From assembly GCA_900155495.1 (NCBI GenBank), contig FTLJ01000292.1:1-64000 (forward strand): a stretch of DNA of 64,000 nucleotides. The letters run 5' to 3'. The stretch is from Porogramme epimiltina (taxonomy: Eukaryota; Basidiomycota; Agaricomycetes; Polyporales; Polyporaceae). Positions 24,123 to 36,368 of the stretch are shown piece by piece. The first letter of the stretch is position 1. Each line of letters opens with the position of its first letter. The notes beneath the pieces were generated by a model. The model was not told the origin of the DNA and ran no database searches. It saw only the letters and a program-made list of their open reading frames with translations. Made by a program: the position numbers and the translations under genes.

Positions 24123-24902
24123 TCATGTTTCATGCTTCGTCTTCTGGTCTGCTGCCACAATCTCTCTAGAGATTGGGTCTGAGTCCGTATCGTGCGCCTC
24201 TTGTGAGGTAGCGCGGGAGCGCCTCCAAGCGGCCAGGGACAGCGCACTGGACGTGGCCCCAAACAGGAATGCGATCCACGGAAAGACGACGGCAAGTCGC
24301 ACTGCGTGACGAAAGGAACAGAGATCGGCACGGTGGCGGGATGAACGGAAGGCGAGAACACACTCACGGTAGCCAATCTCGTGATAAACAGGCGTGATCC
24401 CCGACCCCTCCTCTACGGCATGTATGATGAAAGCCGGGACGTCGAACCCCAGCGCGGTCGCGTTAACCTGCGCCTCGCGTGTCGCGAAGATGTCCGTCAT
24501 CGCGATCGCCGAGGACAGCAGCCCAAGTGTGAGCAGCGAAAGGAGCGCGCATTGCCATGGGAGAGTGCGCGTCGCCAGCCGCGCGCGCCCTAGGTTCTTG
24601 TTCTTCCCGCCCTTGGAGGTCCTGCGAGGGAGGAGGGCGAACGCGAGCAAGGCGAGGGCAGCGAGCGAGGTGACGGCGAGGAGGATGGAGAAGACGGCGA
24701 CGGCGGTGCCCGCGCCGACGACGTCCGCGGTGTCGATGGAAACGGAGACACCGTCCGGAACGAGGCGCGCGATTTCGTCTTTCTGCGCGTTTGACTTGAC
24801 GGACGCGGAAAGGCCCAGCGCGAAGCTGACGATCCCGAATACGAAACAGAGGAAGAGCGAGAGGAGGCGGGCAGCGGCGTAGTGGGTCCGGACTGTGTAC
24901 AT
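24123..24902 (-). CDS. Four-helix membrane protein, function unknown
   Basis: Exons 24902-24368 and 24301-24123 give 237 residues. The 66-nt intron (GTGAGT...GCAG) is a multiple of three without a stop, so a 259-residue unspliced form is also open. Four hydrophobic helices are seen: ARLLSLFLCFVFGIVSFALG near the N-terminus, VAVFSILLAVTSLAALALLA, ALLSLLTLGLLSSAIAM, and FPWIAFLFGATSSALSLAAW near the C-terminus. A basic loop (PRRTSKGGKNKNLGRARL) lies between helices 2 and 3, and a polar tail follows helix 4. The layout (short N-terminus, four helices, basic middle loop) recalls MARVEL/SUR7-like fungal membrane proteins, but I see no diagnostic motif. It stands convergent to the isomerase gene. 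Confidence 0.75.
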   Translation of the reverse strand: MYTVRTHYAAARLLSLFLCFVFGIVSFALGLSASVKSNAQKDEIARLVPDGVSVSIDTADVVGAGTAVAVFSILLAVTSLAALALLAFALLPRRTSKGGKNKNLGRARLATRTLPWQCALLSLLTLGLLSSAIAMTDIFATREAQVNATALGFDVPAFIIHAVEEGSGITPVYHEIGYRECVLAFRSSRHRADLCSFRHAVRLAVVFPWIAFLFGATSSALSLAAWRRSRATSQEAHDTDSDPISREIVAADQKTKHET

Positions 24903-25424
24903 GATGGAGTCCTCGGATCCACCGTTTGGAAGATTCCTATGTGTTGCTGAGATTAGGTTGGGTCGGGTACGGTGAAGGATAGAGGGCTGGGGGGAAGGAG
25001 AAGGAGCCAGTCCTTGAGAAAGACAAGATTATGGCATGGCCAAGGTTGTCGTCGCAGCTGACAACAGGTGCGAAATCGGAGCTTGGTCGCCGCTGAGCCA
25101 CCTTGGATGACGGCGCAGTGGTTTCCTGAATTGGTATGGTGAGATTTCAGTATCTCTCACCAGTTCCCAGTCCCCCCCCCTTTTCCCCTTCATGTGAGAT
25201 AGGCTGAACTCGGGGACCATGCGTAGTTAAGACACGGGTTCCTTGACTCTTGAGTTCTCCACCGTGAGTAGTCGCCAATTGGCGCCGATTCTCGAAGCTC
25301 CCGAATTTCAGCCCGGGCCCCGGTCGATAATTGAGTCATTGCATGTTGTCAAAGGACCTTGCATAAAACGCGTAGTATATGTACAGGTACCTGATTCTGC
25401 AGCATGGCCCACAGGATCCACAGT
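24903..25424. other. Short intergenic region
   Basis: About 520 bases between the start of the four-helix protein gene and the stop of the methyltransferase gene, both on the minus strand. It likely holds the promoter of the former. No coding frame is supported. Confidence 0.4.
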
Positions 25425-26604
25425 TCACGCCCTCCGCGCGAGAATCATCGCAAGCGGCCATTCGATCGTGATGACGTCATCGTCACTTGGAATCTCCTTC
25501 CCGTCCACACTAGCCACCTCTTCCTTGAGTCGTCTCCAGAAACGCACTGCGATATCTCCATCTTGACGTTCAAGGTCCTGAGGGTACTGCTCGTGGAAGT
25601 TGTGCAGGGAGCTGAAAGTCCGGAAGTATCCCATGAGGTCTGTCCAAGTCATGTCCTTCCGCAGAATGACAGGGCGGGGGTTGGGGAGAGAGGGATAATG
25701 GTCCCCGGCATAGAACACGCGTTCAAACGAGCTGAACTTGTCCGGAAGGACTGTTGTTGGGTCGGGAACAGCGAGCAGGTGGTTGTCCAAAATCGTCCGG
25801 CCAGGGCGTTCCCAGTGGGGGCCGAGGGAGCGCTCCGGATCGCTTCCTTGGGCATACGCATTGATGAGAGGAGTGGCGGATGGGTAGCGCGATAGCCGGA
25901 ACTCGGAGTAGCCCTAGATTTAGTTCATGAGTTGCTTCCATCTGGGGAATGGAGTCATGACAAACCTACCCATGCGGCAAAGGTCCCTTCCTTTCGCAGA
26001 ACCCGTGCGACCTCGGGCCAGAACTTGTCCCAGTTAAACCAATGGCATGCTTGAGCTAGGGGCCGCAGTTCGGTGAGCTAAAAGCACTAGATCGTTCGAC
26101 GAGGCTGCGCAATCATAGGACGTACCAGCGACCACGAGATCCACAGAGCCGTCCTGAAGAACGTTCAGCTCCTCCGCTGAGGACTGCTCGAATTTGATCT
26201 GTGAGGAGAGGTCGAGGCCCGCGAGGCTCGTCTTGACACCTTCCCGTGCCCGCTCGATCATCCGTGCGCTAGGGTCTACACCAATAATATGCTTGAAGGG
26301 CGTCAGCTCGACCGTCGCCTGACCTGTAAGCCGTAATGCACACGGAATCTCGTCATCCGCCCTGATACGGCGAACGAGGGACAAGGAGGGGGCGTACCTG
26401 TGCCACACCCTACATCTACAGCTGTATCCCAACGCGCTCCTTTTGATCGCTCATGGTACTGAAAGACGAAGTCATAAAGCTGTCGGGGGTATGTCGGCCT
26501 GCCTGCGAAATAGAGTTAGGACTCATGCTGGGGGCAGAAAGTCTAGAAAACTTACTTGACGCGTACTTTGCCGCATTGAATGTGGCTTTACTGAAGGTTG
26601 CCAT
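25425..26604 (-). CDS. Class I SAM-dependent methyltransferase (trans-aconitate methyltransferase-like)
   Basis: A 308-residue cytosolic methyltransferase. Exons 26604-26556, 26502-26398, 26323-26126, 26055-25970 and 25913-25425 join in frame. The start MATFSKATFNAAKYAS and the following GRPTYPRQLYDFVFQYH are the usual opening of the fungal TMT1/CRG1-like group. The SAM-binding motif I is AVDVGCGTGQATVEL and motif II lies at HIIGVDPSARMIERAR. The motif IV region is GSVDLVVAAQACHWFNWDKFW, then VARVLRKEGTFAAWGYSEF. The C-terminal half (residues about 150-308) is the substrate-cap region with several Trp and Phe residues. Family members methylate small carboxylic acids or lipophilic toxins; the exact substrate cannot be told. 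It is divergent from the long F-box-like gene. Confidence 0.9.
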
Positions 26605-27716
26605 TGCGCAGTTACAAGAGAGCCTTATGACCAGCACTTAGTCTAGGCTTCTTCGAGGGGAGGCGGGGAAAGCTGGGCCGGGTGACGAACGATCCCTCCA
26701 GGAAACTGTCCTTTATATAACGGCCGTGAAGAGAGCCTAATATGTCCCAAAGACGCGAAGGCGGTCGCAAGGCGTGGGTTGTAGAGGTCTCCAGACCAGT
26801 AGTAGTTCGGAGTCGAGCACCGTTGTCGGTCGAGAGGTCCGAAGGTGAGAGTGTGGGGTAAGTCCGAAATAGTCACGGTCGCGTGTCCGGCAATCTAATC
26901 GTTTAGAGTATTAGTTACTCAGTTACTCAATCAAAGCGTCTATCTAATCGTCGAGGACTCCGCAACGCTCGAGCCCCGTTCGAACCTTGTTGCTTTCTGA
27001 TCCAGCCGGGTCCGCTGCCTGCCTCGTTGCGCCTGCCACCCGCCTGCAGGCCAGGTTCTCGACTCTGCTCTCTATTTATCTGCTTCGTTCTACCGCCCGC
27101 CCTCGTGCGACCGCAAATCTTGCCCAACGGCCCCCAACTTCACGAGGTCCGGCATCACCGGTGCTTTACACGCCTTCCCATCTGAAAGGCGTCGCACCAA
27201 ACGTCTCAATACCAAAACGCTCGTAGCTTCCACGCAGCTTGCTACATCTACACGCAAGACGGCCCCAAACTGAACTCCCAGCTCGCACGCATTTACGGTT
27301 CCTGACGACAGGCACGATCGCCGCACTGCTTGGAGCAACGAACCAACGCCGACTCGGCCTGACCGTTCACGACATCACGAACGTCACGATTTTTAGTGCG
27401 TCCTCCATGTACGTCGTCCCTCATGCGCATACATTCCCAATCCCCGCACGAACTCACGCGAGTCCTCAGACCCTATCCATAGTGCTCGTCTCGGCCGCAC
27501 TGGGCGGCCTTAGGACTCCGCAGCCTACATTCCATTGCGATTCTTCCGGTACGTGTGTTCTTCCTGCGCATGGTGCCCACCCTCTCTCATCATTTCACTC
27601 GCCCCTTCATTCCCCGTCGTCATTCAGTGATCTGCACAAGTAGCACGCATTGCTCCTAATGAGCAGAGGTCCCCTTCCACCTTCGCGCATTCACATCACC
27701 TCGTACCCTCCGCGCG
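26605..27716. promoter_or_regulatory. Divergent promoter region
   Basis: A 1.1-kb gap between the starts of the methyltransferase gene (minus) and the F-box-like gene (plus). From about 27550 to 27715 the plus strand is rich in CT runs, a likely leader for the plus-strand gene. Short open frames on both strands are not supported as genes. Confidence 0.4.
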
Positions 27717-30700
27717 ATGAAGAGCTTCCTGCGCAAACGCACCAACTCCATCTCCACCCCATCCCCCGCCATTGTATCTGCGCCCGCACCTCTCGCGCCG
27801 GCGGAGACCCCACTATATGCGCGGTTTGCCTCCCCCCAGCGGGGCCAGGACCGGCCAGTCGTGTCAGGGCCCATCGCACTCGGCCCACGCAAACCCGCTC
27901 AAAGCCACGCGCCGCCACCACCCCAGGCCCCGGCCCCCGTACCTCGCGGAAGCTCTCCGCAGAAGACGTCACGAACGCTGGAGGAGCCGCCGAGGGGAAT
28001 ATTGAAGAAGACGGAGCAACCGCGGGAAGAGAGTGAGCGCGGGAGCGGCGGGCAGGAGGAGTTGGAACTGGAGCTGGAGCTGGACCGGAAACGGGAACTA
28101 GACCGGCAACAGGAGAGGGGGAGAGAGGCAAAGCGCACTTCGCGGTCCGGCGATGCGTTGGCGGGCTGGAGTGCGAGAGGAGGCGGTGGGGATGGCACAG
28201 CGGCTGTCGGTCATCCGGAGAGGACGGACGGTGAGCGCGTCTTGCTTCCCGCTCGCAAGGTCGCCCGGAGGGCGGACGCGGTCAAGGAAGGAGCGTCGCC
28301 AGAACGGAGCAGGGGCCTGTCACCAGACAAGGAACCCGCGTCCAGTTCAGGTCCGGGACCAGACGCTGTTGGGGATAGAGTGCTGCTTCCGGCCAGGAAA
28401 GTGGCCCACAAGGCGAGCACCAGACTCGAAGGCAGCAGCGGGAGACGAATAGACGAAGGCGGGAACACCTTGACCGGAGAGCGATCTCGTGCCGTGGTGT
28501 CACCTTCTACCTCTGGGACAAGCACTTCCTCTGCTCAAGTCGTCGTGATGACCGCGTCTCCCGACGGATGGGAGGAAAAGTTCTCGACCCCGAAACGCGC
28601 GCAGTTCAACGTCACCACCAGCCCGACGTCTCTCCGCGCCGCATCTCCCTCCCCCTCTCGTCCCGTCGCCGCGTCACACACGCTGTCCCCCCTGACACAC
28701 TCTCCGCGCGACAGAAGGAGGAATTTGTCTCCCGAGAAGTCCGCAGGCCCCTCAGTCCCCTCCCCGCAGACGCATTCGCCGCGTTCCGCGCGTAAAAAGG
28801 AACTATCGCCGGAGAAGACTTCGCGATCGCACCGAAAAGCAGGTAGAGAAGAGCAGCCAGCCGCTCAAGACGGCCGCGTATTGCTCCCTGCACGCAAAGT
28901 TACTCGGAGAGTCGCGGACACCGTTGACGACTCCGCCGAGTCTCCAGTAGGCCCTTTGGCGAAGTCTTCGGCTGTCAGGCCCAACGAGAAGCGAGCGAGT
29001 CTTGAGGTCACTGGAGGTAGGCCTCTTCAGTCTCTTCCCCCTTCTTTCCGAGGGTATCGTGATGTTGATGGAGCCTTCTCCTTTGTACCCCATCTCGTTA
29101 GGTTCTTCGTCTGTCATTCCGCCATCCACGGCTTTCCAAGCCGGTGACCACGACGTTCGTGCACACGACTTGCGAGGGCGAGTAGTAGGCGACCGCGTAC
29201 TCTTGCCCGCGAGAAAGGTTACCCGAAAGAACCCCCATCCCGACACTGCCCGCGATCGTCCAACAGAACCGGAGCGGACAGCCACTCACCCTCGGCAGGA
29301 CATTTCCCCCCGCCTCTCCGTGGACGGCCCGCATGATACAAGCTTCTTTCCGTTACGTGAAGGGCCCCGCCCAAGTTCCCCGTCCAACGTTAGTTCGACG
29401 CCCCAGCACCCCACCTCACCCGACTCCTCACGACAAGTAGTGCAACCCGTCAGCGTTCCGGACGGCTCCATTTCCAGCTTTTCCGCAAGCTCCAAAGTGG
29501 TCGCACCCAGTCTAGCGTCGCAACCCTCAACAAGCTCTGTGGAGACGACCGAAAAACAGCCAAGGCGGAGGAAGTATTCATTACGTGCGGCGTTTGGATT
29601 GCCCTCGTCCCGGACGGCATCAGACTCCGAAGACGCCAAGGTACGGAGCTTATTTCTAATGGACTGCGTCTGTTCTATTTTGTGCGGTTGTTTGGCCTTT
29701 GTCTTGTCGGTAGCGTCTGAGGAAGAACCCGTGATGTGCGGCGACGCGGTGGTGACGTCTTCTTCTCTCCGTTGTGTAGAGGGTAGAGTGGGAGGCAGAG
29801 GGGTGGTGTGCCGCATGTCCTCGCGCCTCGCACGTTGCTTAGTCGTGGGTGGCGAGCGTCGTGCGCCATGCGCTTCATCTCGAATGGCTTCGCCGGTGCT
29901 AAACACGTTCTTCTCGATCACGTGGGCGCGTCGAGACCGGGGAGACGATCCGCTGGAGAAGCTCTTTCCAATTTCCGCACTTTCTCCCATCCCCTGGCCT
30001 TGTATTCATTATATATGATGCTAACCTTGGCGTCGTGATGACAGCGTCCGGTCCACGCCTCATCAGGCCCGTCTTCGTCCACAACCTCTGCCCCATCCAC
30101 CACCGATCCGCCACACTCTGGTCTGCACACGGCTTCGCCCTCGTTTGCCATCCCTGCTTCTACGGATCCTGTCATTGAAGTTCGTCAGGTATGGTCACAT
30201 CATCAGGCGCATCGCCGGCCTTTGTTCATCTGGATGGCCGGCATGTTGCCCCTGCGTCAAAACTGACATCTTCGCTTCACTCAGCGCGTCCCGTCCGTCA
30301 GTCGTGCTCAACCGACCGAACTACAGCTCAAGTCGCTCCATCTTAGTGGATTCAATTTCCCTCTTGACGCACTCCTTAGTGGAGAAAAAGACGCGGAGCC
30401 CGAGGCCCCCCCTATCCCGCCGCTGCCTCCCACCTTACAACCGCCGCGGAGCCCAGCGACCTCGAACCGTCGCAGCATCACTGACGTTAGTTCTTCACAA
30501 GACATCGTTCCATCCAATCCGGCTGTCGTCGTTCCCGTTCAACAGCCCGCATCGGCAAAGAAGTTCCCGGTCGCAAGTGCGAACTCAAATACCCAGACTC
30601 CTCGCCCCTCTCCATCCCCTCCCGCGCCCACCCCTCCGCCCCATCCCCCTACTGCTTCAGCAGAGCACCCAGTGCGGAAAGGTGCGGTTCCTGTGCCACC

Positions 30701-33700
30701 TCGGAAGTCGAAGCCCTCGAAGAACCGCAGCATCGATATCGAACATAGCCTCCTCCCTCCCGAAGCAGACACCCGATATCCCCTCCCCTCTCGACGTTCA
30801 CCAACAGGCCAACCCTCTCAGTCCCACCCGCGCAAGCCCTCGCCTCCGCGCATGAAGCCCTCTGCCAGCTCTTCACGCTCGTCGCCCTCCGCGGACGAGC
30901 AGTTCTCCACGCCACATGGCCAACGCGGTCCCATGCAAGGGCGACCGCTCATCTTCGCCGCGATGGCTGCCGCAGAGGCCGAGGCGGAAATTGCGGAACC
31001 GAGGGCGTGGATGGCGGTTGCTACGTCTGAGCCGGAGCTGGAGGAGTTCCACGCGAACGCCGTGCAGACCGAGCACAGCAACGGTTCCAGCCAGTTCGTC
31101 AACGGGTACCCTACTCCTCGCTCCGCGTCACCGAACAAGCAGCCCTTTACGAACGCGCACGAAAGCGAAGGCGAGGAGAGAGGTGCGAGGATCGGATGGG
31201 GCCTCGGCGGCCAAACTGTCGACCGCGCGACGAGCAAAGAGGATGCGCGGCGTGCGCACAGTCCGCCACTCGCATCCAGCAATTTACCCACCCCGCCGGA
31301 GGCACAGCGACCGCGAGCGCGGAAGCTGAGCAAGTCCAAATCGCGCGTAGCCCGCATGGCGAACTCTTCCCAGTCTGCGCCGCAGACGCCTATACCTTCA
31401 GCCACGTTCGGTGCAAAGCCTCCCACTCCCGTAGAGGATGCGCCACCGTCCAGGAGTAAGGATGCTCCTCCCAGAGGCGGTGTCAAGGCCGTGGCGGGCT
31501 CGGGTGGCGCATCCGTCTCCGCGGTGTTGCCAGCTGCTTCCCGCAACGAGAAGCGCGGAGGTGAATCCCGACACCCACCGGGGGCATCGCGTTCTCCTCC
31601 ACCCCGCGTCATCTCTTCCGAGTCCCCTGTCCCGACCCGGCCAGTCAAGATACTTACCGAGCGACAAATGGAGAAGCTCAGCGCGACAAAAGGTCTCTCC
31701 ATGACCGGTACCCACGGATCGGGGCATAACGGCGTGCATCCGCAGCCGCGGCGTGTGGACCCGCCCGCCCCCGCAAAGTCTCACAGCCACTCTTCATCCT
31801 CACGCTTGCCTCCCGAGCCAGCGCCGATCGTTCAAACTTCCAATAATCATGTCTCCGACGACGTGCCTCCAGCTACGCCTCCGGGGCGGCCAACCGAGCT
31901 TGGAACTGTTGGCAGTCCGCGGCGAGATGAGAAGTCCCTTCCCGAGCCACCGTCATCCCCCGATGACTACGCGCAGTCTCGTTCCCGTCGCCGCGGGAAG
32001 CCCCTCGAAAAGGCACGACCGGAAGGTATCGAGAACGTCGCGCCGGCCGCGGACCCGACGCCCGACGACCTCAAGGAACCCACATTCTATCCTATTGAGA
32101 AACACTTGGCTGAACCGGCGCTCTTCGGCGCGCTCTTGTGGTATCTTTCGTTCACCGACTGGCTCGTGGTGTCCCATGCAAGCAAGTCCATTCGCGCGCT
32201 CTTGTATACTGAGCGCGAACTGGGAGAGCTCGCGCTTGAAAGGTTCCTACGGACAGTTGGATACGCCCGGTGGACGTTTCCGGAGAATGAGCCTCTCTCG
32301 CTCACCGCGCAGGTATGTGGATATATCCGGCGACATAAGAGCCGATATTAACAGCTATCTCAAGGACCTAAGCGCGTATATGAGAGGCGTCTCACTACCA
32401 CAACATCAGTTCGCGCGGTTTTCAGACGCATACCTTCACGCGCGCGATCGTCGTCAACGGGATTCTATCCAGATACACCTGCTCCAAGCCGCATGCCGCT
32501 CATATACGCGTGTTGTCCTTCGCCTCCATGCTCAAGCCGAGGCGGAGGCGCGCAGCGCTCCGGTTGCCGCGCGCGATGGAGCTCCCAGCCCCACGCGTGG
32601 ATGGGGCGGTTCAACCACATCCCTTAATCACATACCTAGCCAGGCCGCCGGCCGCCCAGGAAACAAAAGTTTCTCTCGCAGCTCAAGTCGCGCGGCCTCG
32701 CCAACGTCGGCCTTCAGTCATTCACAGCCAGGGCATACACGCTCAGGGTCAATCCCTGGTGTCAGTCTAGCACAAGGGGCTGTTGTGGCGGGGTTTCAGT
32801 CACCTCTGGTCCGTCTCCGGAGAGCGCCGTTGCTACAGGTGTTTGTGCCGTCACCGGAGGGCGACTGGTTGTCCGATGCAAGCGTGCTGGAGTGTGAACA
32901 GGAGCTGAAACGCGCGGGCGTTACACACTTGCTGCGCGCTGGTGACGTGATCTGGGATACTGCGGTTGGCGACGAAGGGAACGTAGGGCGGCTGGTTTGG
33001 GACGGCAACTATCTCATCGTGGGTCACTCTATCGTGGTTCTGTCAAGTAGTTCGCTCGCGCTCATACACCGTGATACACAGGATCTCGACTATGCTTACT
33101 CGCGAGCGGGCGATCTACCGCGATATCTCCCTACGCTAGCGTTTGCGCCATCGTATTTCCACCGCGTCATCCGTACCATGGGCAATCCAATCTGTCACAT
33201 TGATATTGCACCCTGGGGGGAGGAGATCGCTGCGAACTTGCAGCTACTCCAAGACAGGATGAAGATGGAGACGTAAGTTTGCGCTTTACGTATTCGCGGC
33301 CATCGCGCTGAAGCTCGTGGGACAGACCGCAAGGCGGACACCATATGGTCGTGCGGTGGGTACACCGCTCGTCATTCACGATCCGCCCCTCGTCAAACGG
33401 CAAGCCGATTCGCATATCTGTGCCGAAAAACGTCGGTCCAGGCCCTGCTCCAGGCGGCGCGTGGCTGGTCGACCCCGGCTGGTATGGCACTGTGGTCGTC
33501 GAAGCCGAGGGCACGAACGAGGGATTGGCCGACCTCCAAGCGCGTTGCCGTGGAGCATTCCCCATCCGAGCGGCTGGTGCGGCTCCGGGTGTCAGCTCGA
33601 GCCCTGACCGGGCGGCCAAGGAAGCAGCTAGGCGCATGGTGTTCAGGATCTTGCGGGAGAGAAGGTGCGGTGCGCTGTGTTCTCCACACTCTGCGTTGCT

Positions 33701-33781
33701 AACGCGTTTTTTTGCTTTAGCCGCCCCCAAGAGATATGGATCCGAACTGTAACAGATAAGGAACGTCTACTGCCCCTGTGA
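27717..33781 (+). CDS. Large disordered protein with F-box-like segment and repeated basic motif
   Basis: A 1,738-residue model from exons 27717-29016, 29141-29640, 30045-30188, 30285-32312, 32365-33018, 33082-33272, 33326-33664 and 33721-33781, all phase-consistent. Residues 1 to about 1240 are disordered and rich in Ser, Pro, Arg and Lys. They carry four copies of RVLLPARKV followed by a basic pair (about residues 170, 220, 387 and 449) and an EL repeat near residue 117. Around residues 1250-1315 an F-box-like helical segment reads LFGALLWYLSFTDWLVVSHA and then SKSIRALLYTERELGELALE. The C-terminal 400 residues are globular and well conserved in look (LLQVFVPSPEGDWLSDASV, LPTLAFAPSYFHRVIRTMG) and end in a predicted strand-rich part. 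Similar basidiomycete proteins are often labelled proteophosphoglycan-like. A role as a ubiquitin-ligase substrate adaptor is inference. The 404-nt intron 29641-30044 is the least certain part. Confidence 0.8.
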
Positions 33782-34212
33782 AACATGACACCCTTTGTTG
33801 TTGTCTTAAGGTAGATATCATAAGTGTATTTCAGCCCCCTACCTGTGTTGCTATCGATGTGTTGTGCTTATTAGGTCCTTCATCGTTTTCAAATGTCTGT
33901 TTAATTCGTGTCTCCTTATAGTATCATCACGCTCACACTGTACGCCTAGTTATCAGCGGCATCTAAAGTTCCATCCTACGATTACCGATTCCGCTGCGAG
34001 TCCATCCGCAGAAACGAAGTAATAATAGTGATCACCCTTATCCGCATATCTCCCAAAGCGCCGGGCTCATTTCCACATACAGACGCCTATAGCCAGCGCT
34101 TTCCCGTCATCGAAACGAGCTACTGTTTCGGAGCGATGTTAGTTTTGTGCACAACTCTAGGTTCAGAGCCAGAGAAGCTAACCTGGTGCCCGCACACGTC
34201 CTCCGGCTACTT
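33782..34212. other. Convergent 3' region
   Basis: About 430 bases between the stops of the F-box-like gene and the first gene of the RPA70N-like array. AT-richer, with no coding frame supported. Confidence 0.4.
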
Positions 34213-34825
34213 CTATTGAGCGCAAATATCCCCTATTCCACGGATCATGGAGGTGACATCTGACATGACTTCGGGGGTAGAGAGCTCGCGAAGCTTCCGC
34301 GCACGCTCCTCCCGGGTCTTCCCCGGTACATGGCGAGCGAGAACATTGTCTTGTCTCTGTATCTCTTCAGACAGACCTAGGATGGGGTTTTCTAGTCATC
34401 CCGCCAACGGATAGAGACAAAACATACATTGATCCTCAGCGCTCAGCGCGCTTTCCATCATCTCAGCTTGCACGCTCTTGAAAACGAGTGCTCCTCTAGA
34501 AGGGAAAAACATGAGTAGTTTCTCGGGAGACCGTAGCGACATGGACGACATACGACCCATCTGGCAACTTTACAAGTTGTAATTCGTCGAGGGCGATAGA
34601 GCAATTTACGTCTAGCTCGAATGAGCTCATGTTGCTGTAGTCTTCATCATTGAAAAGAAGGTTTGGAGAGAGGAAGATAGTGATGGTTTCGCATTGGAAG
34701 GGGGAGAGGACCTGGACAGAGAGTTTGTATTTGAACTCGGGTTTGCAGAGCTCCTTGAACTCCTTCACTGTAACGGTCCAGGGTGTGGGGTGTTGTGAGG
34801 CGGCGTTAGCAGATTTCCAATCCAT
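34213..34825 (-). CDS. RPA70N-like OB-fold protein, array member 1
   Basis: A 167-residue protein from exons 34825-34554, 34495-34428 and 34376-34213, intron phases 2 then 1. The start is MDWKSANAASQH. The domain (about residues 15-108) reads PWTVTVKEFKELCKPEFKYK, then TITIFLSPNLL and NCSIALDELQLVKLPDGS. After intron 1 comes the last strand, GALVFKSVQAEMM. The order of strands and the cysteine/hydrophobic-then-basic closing part follow the N-terminal OB fold of the large RPA subunit, but identity is very low and the usual DG loop is absent here. Exon 3 encodes a charged helical tail (EIQRQDNVLARHV, TREERARKLREL) that ends ICAQ. It is the most divergent member; membership rests mainly on the shared intron layout. 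Function is unknown. Confidence 0.68.
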
Positions 34826-36368
34826 GGTTGTGGAGATGAGCGGACTGAGCTGTGGGGAGGTGAAAACAATGGGAGGGCATTTATATCTCGACAACAGGAC
34901 GGTACAAGCGTCTCCGGATACTTGTATCCGGATGGACGATCGGTCAATAAGCCGCTGCCAAAACACACGAGCGTGCTCACCACCACAATGGGCGCTCCGT
35001 TCACGGTGTGTCCACGACGAGACATTGATGATGGGCAGGTATGTCCAATCCTTCCAGCCCGTTCCCGACATCGGTGACTCGGGACAGAAGACTTCGAAGG
35101 GATAACGTCAGGGAAGGAAACATACGGGTGATTGTGGAACGCGCTTGTGAGACGCAGGGTTCAGTGGCGTTGAGCTATCCGTGTCACGGAATGAGATGAG
35201 CCCCGAGATATCCGCAGTGCGCCTGAATAAAGTCTATTGGCCGGTTTACATAGGCCCAACACAGATAGGCTTACTGCATGACACGTGTCACGGTATTCTT
35301 CCATTCATCATTATGTACCTCAAGCAACGTATCGTCCTAGTCTCCCGTAGCTTTCTTCGTCTGTTAGTCGAGTGGATGGTGGACAGCCTCGTGAATGGAA
35401 GGGACTTACAAAGGTACTCAAGCCCGGCAACCGCCCGAGGGCTAGACGGGAACTTCCGGAACCAGGTCCAACACCGACCGAGGTGTGGTCTGATTGACCT
35501 GGTTGCACAGACTCGATTAGAATGATACGGCGTCATAAGGGGTAATCGGGTCAATCCTGTGAACGTCCCCCTGTACTTTGCAAGATGGCGACATCTTGAA
35601 CACGACTGTGATTACAATGCTGCCTCGCTGGCGATTCTTGACGTGGGCTGCCAGTTCATGAGACTAGATCAGTATGGCGTAGTGCATTAGAACATACATA
35701 GATTGACTATGTACTGTCGGTTAGAACACTAATCACCGAAAAGCCTCGTCTTTAGCATTTGCCATTGATTAAAAACCTTACGGCAGTGAACGTCGTCAGG
35801 GTCGCCAAGACCTGGTTAGAATAGGCCACGCGGCCCACTGTCATGTTCGATCACACCACAGCTACCATTGCGGGCTTTGGGTAAAAGGTGGGCTACCGAA
35901 GAAACGGCCAGCGATCGGAGAAGGGGCGAACTCCCATAGCAAGGTTCCATGTGGCAGGAACCAACTTGCGACGCAGTATACATTGAGTACGGCATCAATT
36001 TAGCCAGCATCTCGGACATAGCCGATGACGCCGAGGTTGGTAAGCAAAACGTGTCGCCTCCCAACACTCGGGCCCGGGGCCTTCTATCAGTGCTTGTTGT
36101 TCCGGTTCGCTGCAAAATGCACTATCCATCGCACTCATTCTAATTGCCATGTAATATACTCGATTAAGATGTATACACCAAGAGAACCGAAAGTAGAATT
36201 TCTCCTGTACTCCATTGCCGTTGGGGTACACTTCTCGGAACACTTCCTGTACACAAATGCGTGGTCATGTTGGAAATTGACGTATCCTGGTATTGTCAAA
36301 GTCAGTAACGCCCCCGGGGTTCTATTCATCACCGCCACTCGCCCATAGATTCCCATTTTCCCTCGACC
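34826..36368. other. Spacer between array members 1 and 2
   Basis: A 1.5-kb region without a supported gene. Open frames stay under 155 codons, lack family features, and do not contain the strand pattern of the neighbouring OB-fold genes. It could hold the promoter of member 1. Confidence 0.4.

Noticed and set aside
26970..26990. GGTTCGAAC-like sequence (minus strand) resembling a tRNA B box.
   Set aside because: No matching A box, acceptor stem or cloverleaf could be folded around it. Other GTTCGA-like sites in the window fail the same way.
29286..29990. Antisense open frame of 234 codons on the minus strand within the F-box-like gene.
   Set aside because: It mirrors the Ser/Pro-rich coding strand and an intron, has no family features and no promoter; a shadow frame.
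34826..36368. Possible sixth OB-fold copy between array members 1 and 2.
   Set aside because: Open frames on both strands were read for the strand pattern and the DG turn; none was found.
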